Source of the DNA: Flavobacterium zepuense
Lineage (GTDB): Bacteria; Bacteroidota; Bacteroidia; Flavobacteriales; Flavobacteriaceae
Direction: 5' to 3'
NCBI RefSeq assembly: GCF_007097145.1
Contig: NZ_VJVZ01000003.1
Location: forward strand, 62,001-126,000
DNA: 64,000 nucleotides
A program made the position numbers and the translations under genes. The notes under the pieces are model-generated. The model saw only the letters and a program-made list of their open reading frames with translations, was not told where the DNA came from and made no database searches. Positions 35,651 to 44,397 of the stretch are shown one piece after another (positions within the stretch are counted from its first letter, which is position 1; each line of letters begins with the position of its first letter).

Positions 35651-36232
35651 TTAAAGTGTTTCTTTATTTATCCATTTACCGGTTTCCGGTGCCTGATAAT
35701 TATCCATTTTTTGAAGCACGTCATCTATTGTATTGCCTGATAATAACATTTGCCTGTTAATCTCTTTAAGGAAACCTTTACTTACCATAATATCTGCCAT
35801 TTGCAGCAAGGCATCATAAAAGCCATCAATGTTTAGCAAAGCCATTGGCTTTTTGTGCAGCCCCAGCTGACCCCAGGTTAGCATTTCAAAAAACTCTTCA
35901 AAGGTGCCAAAGCCACCGGGCAGGGCAATCACGCCGTCGCACAGGTCGTTCATTTTAGTTTTGCGCTCGTGCATGCTTTCTACCAAAATCAATTCGTTAA
36001 GCCCTTGGTGCGCAATTTCTTTATCCCTCAAAAAATGAGGCAATACGCCAATAACTTCGCCACCGTTTTGCAAAGCACCATCGGCCAGGGCTCCCATAAG
36101 GCCTACATTAGCGCCGCCATAAACAATTCCCATATTTCTTTTGGCTAATGTTTTGCCTAACAAATAAGCCTGCTCTTCAAATAATTTATCAGTCCCAAAA
36201 CTCGATCCGCAAAAAACTGCTATTCTTTTCAT
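35651..36232 (-). CDS. LOG family protein
   Basis: 193-residue Rossmann-fold protein of the LOG / TIGR00730 family, which removes ribose phosphate from AMP or cytokinin nucleotides in characterised cases. Motifs: VFCGSSFGTD, YGGANVGLMG (38-47), SMHERK (87-92) and PGGFGTFEE (105-113), all intact. It lies alone between menD and the glutathione peroxidase gene on the same strand. Confidence 0.92.
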   Translation of the reverse strand: MKRIAVFCGSSFGTDKLFEEQAYLLGKTLAKRNMGIVYGGANVGLMGALADGALQNGGEVIGVLPHFLRDKEIAHQGLNELILVESMHERKTKMNDLCDGVIALPGGFGTFEEFFEMLTWGQLGLHKKPMALLNIDGFYDALLQMADIMVSKGFLKEINRQMLLSGNTIDDVLQKMDNYQAPETGKWINKETL

Positions 36233-36254
36233 TTAAAGTATTCTAAAAAATTCA

Positions 36255-36297
36255 ACAAAAAACTGCTGCCGCTACACATGTAACAACAGCAGTTTTG
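36255..36297 (-). terminator. Intrinsic terminator of the glutathione peroxidase gene
   Basis: AAAACTGCTG / CAGCAGTTTT, perfect 10-bp stem with an 18-base loop that holds a further ACATGT palindrome; T run on the minus strand. Confidence 0.8.
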
Positions 36298-36314
36298 TAT
36301 GATATATTTTGTTA

Positions 36315-36905
36315 TTACGATTTAACCCAGTCTAAAACCTCAGGCTCTGTAACCAGGGTTTTAGGGGCAATAACTTTTACAAGTTCACCTTTTTCGTTAA
36401 TAAGGTATTTCTGGAAATTCCATTGCACTTCGCTGTCCTCTAAGCCATTCTTGCTTTTTTCTGTTAAGAATTTATACAAGGGCGCCATATCACTGCCCTT
36501 TACAGAGATCTTATCCATCATAGGGAAAGACACGCCGTAGTTTTGCTGGCAAAATGTAGCAATTTCTTTACTTGTGCCCGGCTCCTGCTCTGCAAAGTTA
36601 TTTGCCGGGAAACCTACAATTACAAGGCCTTTATCTTTATATTGTTTATACAGCGCCTCAAGGTCTTTGTATTGCGGAGTAAGCCCGCATTTAGAGGCGG
36701 TATTTACAACAATTACTTTTTTACCTTTTAATGAGGCAAAGTCAAACTCCTCGCCGTAAAGGTCTTTAACTTTAAACTGGTAGATTGTTTCTTTAGCCAT
36801 CGCTTTTTTATTATCAGATTTGGAGGCAACGGGTTTAGTTTGTGCCTGATTTTGGCAGCTTACCATAAGCATTAGCCCGCAGGCTAATAATGCAAATTTT
36901 CTCAT
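36315..36905 (-). CDS. Glutathione peroxidase-like lipoprotein
   Basis: A 196-residue thiol peroxidase. Lipoprotein signal MRKFALLACGLMLMVSC with lipidated Cys17, then a Lys/Ala-rich linker and the GPx domain. The peroxidatic Cys is C73 in NTASKCGLTPQY (Cys in place of selenocysteine); GFPANNFAEQEPG carries the usual Gln region and VQWNFQKYLI the catalytic Trp/Asn. The bacterial enzymes usually use thioredoxin rather than glutathione. Lipidation places it in the envelope, facing the periplasm, next to the cytochrome c assembly gene. Confidence 0.9.
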   Translation of the reverse strand: MRKFALLACGLMLMVSCQNQAQTKPVASKSDNKKAMAKETIYQFKVKDLYGEEFDFASLKGKKVIVVNTASKCGLTPQYKDLEALYKQYKDKGLVIVGFPANNFAEQEPGTSKEIATFCQQNYGVSFPMMDKISVKGSDMAPLYKFLTEKSKNGLEDSEVQWNFQKYLINEKGELVKVIAPKTLVTEPEVLDWVKS

Positions 36906-36936
36906 TTCTATATTTTTATATAAATGTACTAAAAAT

Positions 36937-39900
36937 TTATTTTTTGATGCTTTGCTTTTTTAAATGTTTATTATACTGCATATAAGCAAGTGCACCCAAT
37001 AAAATAACACCTACAGCCATGTAAAAAAAGTACATTGGGGTACGTATCTCTCCGCTTGCATAAGAGTGCAGGCCGGTAAGGTAAAAGTTTACACCAAAAT
37101 ACGTCATTAATATAGATGCAAATGCCAGAACACTAAAGAAATTGAAAATCCAGGCACCGCGTAAAGCCGGTACAAAACGCATATGTATTACAAAAGCGTA
37201 TACCATAATACTTACCATCGCCCATGTTTCTTTAGGATCCCAGCCCCAATAACGGCCCCAGCTTTCATTTGCCCACTGCCCACCTAAAAAGTTACCTATG
37301 GCAAGCATTACAAGCCCCACGGTTAAGGCCATTTCATTTATATAGGTAATTTCTTTGATGGTAAGATCCATCTTTACCTTGTTGTTTTTGTTAGTAAATA
37401 ACATAAGTATAAGTGACACTAACCCTAATATCATACCCAATGTAAACGGCCCATAGCAACCCACAATTACCGCAACGTGTATCATTAACCAATACGAGTT
37501 AAGTACCGGTACAAGGTTAGCAATCTCAGGGTCGGTCCAGCTCCAGTGCGCCACCATAAGCACCATAAATACTACAAAAGCTGTAGATGCAACGGTAAGC
37601 TCTGATTTTCGCCCAAAAGCTAAACCAAAGAACATGGTTGCCCATGCCACGTATATAACCGACTCAAAAGCATTACTCCAGGGGGCATGGCCCGATACGT
37701 ACCAGCGTACCGCCAACCCTAAGGTGTGCAGTATAAAAAGCAGAAATATAACACCGTGAAAAAACTTAACCGTTAACGCGATACTTTTACGATCATTAAA
37801 TATTTTTATGATAACAAACAGGAACATTAAAAGCCCTGCATATAAATACCAAGAATATAGTTTTTTAAAGATATCATACTTATTATAAAGCAGCTCTGCA
37901 TCAATCTTATCATCTGAAGGCATTACATTCGCACCAAATCTCTTTTGGTATTTGGTTAATCCGTCAAGCATGTCATCAGCCAGTTTGTAGTCTGTGGTTT
38001 GTGTAGCTTTGCCTAATGATCCAAAATAAATGGGTACTATATTTATTATACTGTCTAATCCTTTAATATTACCATCGGCAGCCTCAGGGAAAGAAACCCA
38101 TTTGTTTCCTTCATCATTAGGTATAGGAAGTACTTTTAATACCTGTCCGGATATGGCAAGGTTAAGCAGGTTAATGCGCTTATCAAGGTCTATAAAATCT
38201 ACCTGAAACTGGTTTTGAACCTTTTCCCTGTTGGCTTCCTCAAGCAAACGGGCCAGTTTGTAATTGCCACGCGCATCAAAAAAGTCGGACATGGCAGCAA
38301 ACTTAGTACCTTTTTCAAGTCCGGCAATTTTTCTAATACTGTCATTCTTACGGTTTAAATATATAATAGGTACATCATACCACACCTCACCCAGCATAGC
38401 CATAGAAAGGAATACCTGATCGGCATTCATATCTTTATATGACTCGCTTTGGCTTACTTTACGCAGCAATTCCGACGCAAAGGTGTTAGCCGGTTTCATC
38501 CTGCCCCCAAAATCCTGAATTACAATACGGCTAAATTTTGCAGCATGCTCAGGGCTAACTTTAAAAGCTTCGATAACGCTATCCAATTGCTTTTGTGTAG
38601 GCTTTTGGCGAAGGTGCTCGTGAGAAACTTCCTCTTCATGTGCCTCGTGATTATGCCCTGCATGATCGTGGCCTTCGTGGTTATGCTCCTGGGCAAAACC
38701 GCTTATGGTAAAAAATAAAAGCAGTATCGTTGTTAACGCAGCTTTCTTTTTCTTAACCTTTTCAAGTTTTTCTTTGAGGTCGCCAAAGCGGGTATTTTTA
38801 TCAAATAATATTGCCATCAGGCCAAAGTATAATAAGAAGTACCCGGAGTATGATATCCACGTACCCCAAAAATCGTGGTTTACAGATAATTTAGTACCTT
38901 TTTCATCTTCATCAAAACCCGACTGGAAAAAGCGGTAGCCCCTGTAATCCAGTACATGGTTCATGTAAATACGGGTATTTATGGTGTTTTTTTCTTGTTT
39001 ATCTTCTACAGTAACCGTACTTTCAAAAGAAGAATATCCTCCTGCCTGCCCCTGCATACCGGGGTAACGGTTGGCTATAAAATCGTTTAGGCGAATTGCG
39101 AATGGCAGCTCATAGGTTTTACTGCCATACATTAGGGTATATTCAAGCTTACCCTGTTTAAACGATACCGGTACGCCCATTTTTTGCCAGCCACCTAATA
39201 AGGTAACCTCTTTTTCTTTACCTTCAGATTTTACAGTAACTGTAAGTGCGGCATCTTCTTTGGTTTTAAAATCCTTACTGCCTTCATACGCTACACTACC
39301 TTTTATAGCACGCTCAGGAAACACGAACATAGCACCCTGAAGGTTGTAAAGCGAACGGAACATTAAAGGCTGTACAGAATCTTTGACAACTGCACCCTGC
39401 ATCCTGTCGGCCATGCGCATAAAGTTACCTTCAAACGGTGTGGTAATGGTATAATTATCACCGGTTTTTGTAACATTAATTGCACCCGCAGTAGGCTTAT
39501 TAAAAGCAAATAACAAATTATTAATACTTTGCACTTCGCCCTCTTTTAAATAAAGGTCGCGGCGCTTGCCCGATGTTTGCTCTACCATTTTAATGTACTG
39601 CACACCGTTGAGGTCTTCTTTTATAACTTCTTTAGCGCCAAGCTTAAAATCTTTATATTCAATTTCAAACGGAATATCGTTAAACTCGTTAGAAATAGTA
39701 AAGTGATTACTTGCAATTAGTGGTGTTTCTTTTGAGGCCAACAAAAGCTGCTTCTCAAAAGTACGGCGGCGCATTTCGCCCTGGTACTCACCATCTATAA
39801 AAACAGTTAAATAAGGCTTATCGCTATAAAAAACACTCTGTGCCTCTCCCTCCCTAATGGGCATCATGCCTTCAAAGCTTATGTAACGGGTTACAAAAGC

Positions 39901-40173
39901 ACCGACTATGATCAATATAAAAGAAAGGTGTAAGAGTAGTGTAGCCCACTTTTCTTTTTTGTGTAACTGGTAGCGTTTTATATTACCAAAAAAGTTAATT
40001 ACAAAGAGTAGCATAATAGCCTCAAACCACCAGGCATTGTATATGTAAACACGGGCGGTTTCGGTATTATAAGCATCTTCTATAAACGTGCCTATTCCCA
40101 TAGATGCTGCAAAAACAAGGAAAAGAACGGCCATTAAACGTGTGGAGGAAAAGAAAGAAATTATTTTATCCAT
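36937..40173 (-). CDS. ccsBA: ResB-CcsA cytochrome c biogenesis fusion with His-rich insert
   Basis: A 1078-residue inner-membrane protein joining both halves of system II cytochrome c maturation, which exports heme and attaches it to apocytochromes. N-terminal ResB/CcsB-like part: helices at about 9-30, 45-65 and 78-95, a large periplasmic domain, and a helix near 440-460. Then a Lys-rich cytoplasmic stretch and a second signal-like helix (AALTTILLLFFTISGFAQ) leading at about 493-520 to a run rich in His and Glu (HNHEGHDHAGHNHEAHEEE). The C-terminal third is CcsA-like with about eight helices and the heme-handling WWD motif WGRYWGWDPKETW near 975. A minus-strand TACTTTTG at 40206-40213 is a possible -7 box. 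Confidence 0.93.
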   Translation of the reverse strand: MDKIISFFSSTRLMAVLFLVFAASMGIGTFIEDAYNTETARVYIYNAWWFEAIMLLFVINFFGNIKRYQLHKKEKWATLLLHLSFILIIVGAFVTRYISFEGMMPIREGEAQSVFYSDKPYLTVFIDGEYQGEMRRRTFEKQLLLASKETPLIASNHFTISNEFNDIPFEIEYKDFKLGAKEVIKEDLNGVQYIKMVEQTSGKRRDLYLKEGEVQSINNLLFAFNKPTAGAINVTKTGDNYTITTPFEGNFMRMADRMQGAVVKDSVQPLMFRSLYNLQGAMFVFPERAIKGSVAYEGSKDFKTKEDAALTVTVKSEGKEKEVTLLGGWQKMGVPVSFKQGKLEYTLMYGSKTYELPFAIRLNDFIANRYPGMQGQAGGYSSFESTVTVEDKQEKNTINTRIYMNHVLDYRGYRFFQSGFDEDEKGTKLSVNHDFWGTWISYSGYFLLYFGLMAILFDKNTRFGDLKEKLEKVKKKKAALTTILLLFFTISGFAQEHNHEGHDHAGHNHEAHEEEVSHEHLRQKPTQKQLDSVIEAFKVSPEHAAKFSRIVIQDFGGRMKPANTFASELLRKVSQSESYKDMNADQVFLSMAMLGEVWYDVPIIYLNRKNDSIRKIAGLEKGTKFAAMSDFFDARGNYKLARLLEEANREKVQNQFQVDFIDLDKRINLLNLAISGQVLKVLPIPNDEGNKWVSFPEAADGNIKGLDSIINIVPIYFGSLGKATQTTDYKLADDMLDGLTKYQKRFGANVMPSDDKIDAELLYNKYDIFKKLYSWYLYAGLLMFLFVIIKIFNDRKSIALTVKFFHGVIFLLFILHTLGLAVRWYVSGHAPWSNAFESVIYVAWATMFFGLAFGRKSELTVASTAFVVFMVLMVAHWSWTDPEIANLVPVLNSYWLMIHVAVIVGCYGPFTLGMILGLVSLILMLFTNKNNKVKMDLTIKEITYINEMALTVGLVMLAIGNFLGGQWANESWGRYWGWDPKETWAMVSIMVYAFVIHMRFVPALRGAWIFNFFSVLAFASILMTYFGVNFYLTGLHSYASGEIRTPMYFFYMAVGVILLGALAYMQYNKHLKKQSIKK

Positions 40174-40205
40174 GAGTATACGGATGTGTTCATTTTAAAT
40201 TCCTG

Positions 40206-40213
40206 CAAAAGTA
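40206..40213 (-). promoter_or_regulatory. -7 box of the ccsBA-like gene
   Basis: TACTTTTG on the minus strand, 32 bases before the ATG at 40173. Confidence 0.45.
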
Positions 40214-40321
40214 CTTAAAACTTCAGTTTTAATATAGCTTTATACGGTAAATTTAATGCGATACATTATTGAAAAGTAGGTAAAAGTAACCAGTATAACA
40301 TTATTTATCGTATAAGTATTT

Positions 40322-40329
40322 TATATTTG
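40322..40329 (+). promoter_or_regulatory. -7 box of secreted-protein / M1 peptidase operon
   Basis: TATATTTG, exact TAnnTTTG match, 21 bases before the ATG at 40351. Confidence 0.55.
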
Positions 40330-40350
40330 TTGCATAAACTAAAATCTAAC

Positions 40351-40947
40351 ATGAAAAAAATTTTATTGTGTGCTGCATTGTTTGTAGCTACAATTTCGGC
40401 TGTTGCACAAACCGAAGCAACCACAAAGGATGGAAAAAAAGTAGTTTTAAACAGTAACGGAACGTGGGCGTATGCCGATGGCGACTGCAACTTATTAACT
40501 GAAACAAAAACATACACCGGCGGTAAAACAATGACATCGGCAAAGGAGCCTATCAAGCTATTTGATGATGCTTCCGCTAAAACGGGCGTATCTTTAGATG
40601 CCATTAAGGGTTCGAGCTCATTAATATTAAATTTTGGCAGGATAGAGCGCATAGCTATTTGTATTAATAAAAATGCGCCGTTGAATTTAGAATTTACCGA
40701 TGGCACAAAACTTGTTCTTAAGCACATGGGCGAACTGGATTGTAAAGGTAACTTTTCCTGTTTTTTAGGAGAACAAATGAACACCGGTAAAGAATTGGGA
40801 GTTTTAAAATCCAAAAAAATAAAAAAAGTTTCTATAGAGTATACTGATACTGAAAACGGTGCAATTAAAAAATTTACCAAAGACTATACACTTACTGCCG
40901 ACCAGGGTGAAAAACTGTCAAAGATTATAAATTGCCTTTCTAATTAA
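40351..40947 (+). CDS. Secreted protein of unknown function, upstream of M1 peptidase
   Basis: 198 residues from ATG 40351 with Sec signal MKKILLCAALFVATISAVAQ. A TTG at 40327 would add eight residues but lies in the -7 box, so it is rejected. The mature protein opens with TTKDGKKVVLNSNGTWAYADGDCNLL, a motif common at the start of small flavobacterial secreted proteins, then a mixed domain containing LILNFGRIERIAICINKNAPLNLEFTDG and three further Cys residues (DCKGNFSCFLG and NCLSN). Its stop overlaps the M1 peptidase start by one base, so the two are co-translated. Function unknown. Confidence 0.75.
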   Translation: MKKILLCAALFVATISAVAQTEATTKDGKKVVLNSNGTWAYADGDCNLLTETKTYTGGKTMTSAKEPIKLFDDASAKTGVSLDAIKGSSSLILNFGRIERIAICINKNAPLNLEFTDGTKLVLKHMGELDCKGNFSCFLGEQMNTGKELGVLKSKKIKKVSIEYTDTENGAIKKFTKDYTLTADQGEKLSKIINCLSN

Positions 40948-42875
40948 TGCTTACAATGAGAATACCCAAATTACTGATGCTTTTAACCCTTACGGGATTA
41001 TCTGCTTTTGCACAGGAAGTATTACCCACCAACCAGTCAAAATTTGATGATGTTACCTACCGCAGGGGTAACGAATTTAGGTCGGCATCCGGAGTTCCGG
41101 GTCCGCAGTACTGGCAAAACGGCGCCGATTATGCTATTGAGGCCGAACTGGATGATAAAACCAACACCCTTAAAGGCAGGCTAACTATGACCTACCATAA
41201 TAACAGCCCGCAGGAACTTAATTACATTTGGATGTATGTAGAGCAAAACCGCTTTACCGAAGATTCCCGCGGTACACTAACTACCCCTATACAAGGCAAC
41301 CGTTACAGCGGCGATATAGATGGTGGCATAGCCATTACTAATCTTAAAGTAAAGGGTAATGATGTTAATAAATTTCTTATTAACGATACCCGTATGCAGG
41401 TCTTCTTCGAAAAACCGCTTAAAGCTAAAGGTGGTAAAGCTGTAATAAGCATGAATTTTGAATTTAAAATACCCGAAGCCGGTATGGACCGTATGGGCAG
41501 GCTAACTACCGAGAAAGGGGTTACCTTTTCTATGGCGCAATGGTATCCGCGCGTTGCGGTATTTGATGACGTTGTAGGCTGGAATGTGGAGCCGTATCTT
41601 GGCGCGGGTGAATTTTATGTAGAATATGGAAACTTTGACTATAAAGTAACCGTGCCTTATGATCATATCGTAGCAGGCTCGGGTGAATTGGTAAACGCTA
41701 ATGAAGTACTCACTAAACAGCAGCTTACCCGTTGGGAACAGGCTAAAAACAGCGATAAAACTATATTCCTTATCACGGCAGATGAAGCAGGGAAACCAAC
41801 TACCACAAGGCCGGTGCAAAGCGGTAAGGTAACCTGGCACTTTAAAATGAACAACACGCGCGATGTCGCCTTTGCATCGGCAAAGAATTTTATATGGGAT
41901 GCGGCAAAAATAAACCTGCCGAGTGGTAAAAAAGCAGTGGCACAATCGGTTTATACCGAGGAAAGCGCCAGTCCTGATGCATGGGGCCGTTCTACTGAAT
42001 ATACTAAAGCATCTATAGAACATTATTCTAAAACCTGGTTTGAATACCCTTACTCTAATGCGGTTAACGTAGCAAGTAATGCCGGTGGTATGGAGTACCC
42101 GGGCATGTCTTTTTGCAGCGCTAACAGCGTGGGTGCGGATCTTTGGGATGTTACCGACCATGAATTTGGCCACAACTGGTTCCCCATGATCGTAGGTTCT
42201 AACGAACGCCGCTACGCATGGATGGATGAAGGTTTTAACACCTTTATAAACTACTACAGCACCGTTAACTTTAATAACGGTGAATATAAAAGCGACATTG
42301 CCAAAAGCCGTAACAGGGTGGCCTGGTTTAAATCAAAATACAGGGAGGGACTTGATACCTACCCCGATGTTGCCCGTTCTATGAACTTGGGCTTTACCGC
42401 CTACTATAAGCCTGCTACAGGCCTTATTATGCTTAGGGAATACATACTTGGGCATGAGCGCTTTGATAATGCTTTTAAAGCATATATTAAAGCATGGGCA
42501 TTTAAGCACCCACAGCCAACCGACTTTTTTAATGCTATGGATAATGGCGCGGGAGAAAACCTTAACTGGTTTTGGAAAGGCTGGTTTACCGGCACCGCTA
42601 ACATAGACCTTGGCATAAGTAAAGTTTCGGAAGTTAAAGATGCTTACATTATAACCTTTACCAACAAAGGCGATATGCCTGCCCCTGTTGTGTTTAAGGT
42701 GGTTTATGATGATAACAGCAGCGAAATTAAAACCCTGCCGGTAGAAGTTTGGCAGCGTGGCAATGAGTGGGATTACTTGCTGCGCACCACTAAAAAACTT
42801 AAAGCAGTTGATATAGATCCGGGGCGTTTTATACCGGACATCAATAACCAGGACAACTCATGGATAAAAGAATAA
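40947..42875 (+). CDS. Secreted M1 family aminopeptidase
   Basis: Zinc metallopeptidase of 642 residues with a Sec signal (MRIPKLLMLLTLTGLSAFAQ from the second ATG, 40956). The zinc site is H405-E-F-G-H409 with E428 as third ligand (HEFGHNWFPM ... YAWMDEGFNTF, HExxH-18-E). The exopeptidase motif GxMEN of typical M1 enzymes appears as GGMEYPG, as in the bacterial subgroup that lacks the Asn. The N-terminal beta domain (YAIEAELDDKTNTLKGRLTMTYHNNSP) is characteristic. It has no visible T9SS tail, so it is probably periplasmic. The start overlaps the stop of the preceding gene (TAATG). Confidence 0.92.
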   Translation: MLTMRIPKLLMLLTLTGLSAFAQEVLPTNQSKFDDVTYRRGNEFRSASGVPGPQYWQNGADYAIEAELDDKTNTLKGRLTMTYHNNSPQELNYIWMYVEQNRFTEDSRGTLTTPIQGNRYSGDIDGGIAITNLKVKGNDVNKFLINDTRMQVFFEKPLKAKGGKAVISMNFEFKIPEAGMDRMGRLTTEKGVTFSMAQWYPRVAVFDDVVGWNVEPYLGAGEFYVEYGNFDYKVTVPYDHIVAGSGELVNANEVLTKQQLTRWEQAKNSDKTIFLITADEAGKPTTTRPVQSGKVTWHFKMNNTRDVAFASAKNFIWDAAKINLPSGKKAVAQSVYTEESASPDAWGRSTEYTKASIEHYSKTWFEYPYSNAVNVASNAGGMEYPGMSFCSANSVGADLWDVTDHEFGHNWFPMIVGSNERRYAWMDEGFNTFINYYSTVNFNNGEYKSDIAKSRNRVAWFKSKYREGLDTYPDVARSMNLGFTAYYKPATGLIMLREYILGHERFDNAFKAYIKAWAFKHPQPTDFFNAMDNGAGENLNWFWKGWFTGTANIDLGISKVSEVKDAYIITFTNKGDMPAPVVFKVVYDDNSSEIKTLPVEVWQRGNEWDYLLRTTKKLKAVDIDPGRFIPDINNQDNSWIKE

Positions 42876-42876
42876 A

Positions 42877-42913
42877 CAAAGAAAGCTGCCTATCAAGGCA
42901 GCTTTCTTTGTTT
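42877..42913. terminator. Bidirectional terminator
   Basis: AAAGAAAGCTGCC / GGCAGCTTTCTTT, 13-bp perfect stem with loop TATCAA, between the convergent M1 peptidase and DUF2911 genes. Confidence 0.9.
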
Positions 42914-42924
42914 TAGGGAGAAAA

Positions 42925-43782
42925 TTATTTCTTACTCCACTCTTGTATAGAGTCTTTATTCATTTTTACGTAATCAGCGTTGTTTGCTTTTTCAGCACCC
43001 GCTAAAGATAACTTAGCAGTCTCTACAGCACCTTTTTTATCGCCCATTTTAGCCTGTATAAGCGATTTTTGCCTAAGGATATAAAATGGAGTTTCTTCAC
43101 CTTTAGGAGTTTTCTCAATTGCCGAATTGATCCAGCTTAATGCTTTGGTAAGATCGGCGTTAGACTGGTAGTAATATTGAGCAGCAGCAAAATAAGATCC
43201 TGCTGTAGGGCCACTCATTGCCTCTTCTATACTTTTAAGAGCAGTAGCTTTAGTAGGTACTTCTATCTTTACAGCTACCATTGTTTTTTCCCATGCAATT
43301 TCAAGAAAACCATAATCGTTTTCAAGAGCGTTAACCCCTATAGTTAACGTTTCTACGTTACGGGTTAAAAATTCCGGTTTAACCGATGTCCTTACCACTT
43401 CTTTTTTCTCGTCCCATTTTTCAGGTAAGCCCCAGTTATTGGTATCGTCATAAATAATCACGTCCCAGCTGTCAGCTTTAGGCTGTGTGTAAAGTGCATA
43501 ATGACCTGCCTTTACCGGTTTACCACCTATAATAACGTCATCGCTAAAGGTAATAATTGTATTAGCGTTAGCACCGGTTCTCCATAGCCTGCCAAAAGGC
43601 ACCAACTCTCCGTAAACCGACCTGCCTCTTGAGCTTGGGCGTGAATAATCTACTTTAACAGTTGTAAGGCCCACCGTTTGCTCTATTAGCGCTTGCGGAC
43701 TCGCCTGTGGTGTCTGGATCTGTGCCGATGAATTTACCATTAGGCCTAACACTAAGGCTGCGGTAAAAAATATGTTCTTCAT
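42925..43782 (-). CDS. DUF2911 protein with TPR-like C-terminus
   Basis: 285 residues, Sec signal MKNIFFTAALVLGLMVNSSAQ (start 43782; an in-frame ATG at 43809 is less likely). The DUF2911 domain spans about residues 25-165: QTVGLTTVKVDYSRPSSRGRSVYGELVPFGRLWRTGANANT, then KPVKAGHYALYTQP and the WGLPEKWDE loop. The C-terminal 110 residues are helical repeats resembling TPR (SYFAAAQYYYQSNADLTKALSWINSAIEKTPKGE). Periplasmic, common in Bacteroidetes, function unknown. Confidence 0.9.
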   Translation of the reverse strand: MKNIFFTAALVLGLMVNSSAQIQTPQASPQALIEQTVGLTTVKVDYSRPSSRGRSVYGELVPFGRLWRTGANANTIITFSDDVIIGGKPVKAGHYALYTQPKADSWDVIIYDDTNNWGLPEKWDEKKEVVRTSVKPEFLTRNVETLTIGVNALENDYGFLEIAWEKTMVAVKIEVPTKATALKSIEEAMSGPTAGSYFAAAQYYYQSNADLTKALSWINSAIEKTPKGEETPFYILRQKSLIQAKMGDKKGAVETAKLSLAGAEKANNADYVKMNKDSIQEWSKK

Positions 43783-43923
43783 GTTTGTTTTGTTTATTAA
43801 AGTTTGCAACTGCGAAATTAAGAATTAAACCCTTTACGCTTGTTAAAAAAAACCGAAATTAGTTTACATTGCCTTCAAAGTGTAATCAGGTTTTAGTAAC
43901 TTCACTCCTTATTTTTCTTACAA

Positions 43924-44397
43924 ATGATATATACTGTACATACGTTTCAAAAACTGCCCATAACGCTGCAACAGGCATGGGATTTTATGGGAGACCCTAA
44001 AAACCTTGCCGTTATTACGCCAAGTTCTATGGGCTTTAATACACTATCCGGCGACGACCGTAAAATGTTTGCCGGCCAGATAATTGTTTACACAATAACG
44101 CCACTGTTTGGCATTAAATTGCAGTGGGTTACAGAAATTACCCATGTAACAGATAAACACTTTTTTGTAGACGAACAGCGCTTTGGTCCGTATGCTTTTT
44201 GGCACCACAAACACTTTTTAAAGGAAATTCCCGGCGGTGTAGAAATGGAAGACATTGTACATTATAAGGTACCTATGGGCTTTTTAGGCAGGTTGGTACA
44301 CCCTTTTTTGGTAAAACCAAAGCTTGATGAAATTTTTGCTTATCGGTACAATAAGCTTGTAGAACTTTTTGGCGAATTTAAACCTGTAAATGCATGA
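43924..44397 (+). CDS. SRPBCC family protein, coupled to photolyase
   Basis: A 157-residue START/Bet v1-like (SRPBCC) protein with a hydrophobic pocket fold: FQKLPITLQQAWDFMGDPKNLAVITPSSMGF at the N-terminus and the long C-terminal helix LVHPFLVKPKLDEIFAYRYNKLVELFG. Relatives are often labelled cell-division inhibitor or ligand-binding protein without direct proof. Its stop overlaps the photolyase start (ATGA), so the two are translated together, which suggests a supporting role in light-dependent repair or chromophore handling. Confidence 0.82.
   Translation: MIYTVHTFQKLPITLQQAWDFMGDPKNLAVITPSSMGFNTLSGDDRKMFAGQIIVYTITPLFGIKLQWVTEITHVTDKHFFVDEQRFGPYAFWHHKHFLKEIPGGVEMEDIVHYKVPMGFLGRLVHPFLVKPKLDEIFAYRYNKLVELFGEFKPVNA

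Noticed and set aside
41502..42173. 223-residue minus-strand open frame within the M1 peptidase gene
   Set aside because: It lies opposite the conserved core of the peptidase, including the zinc-site region; no family resemblance.
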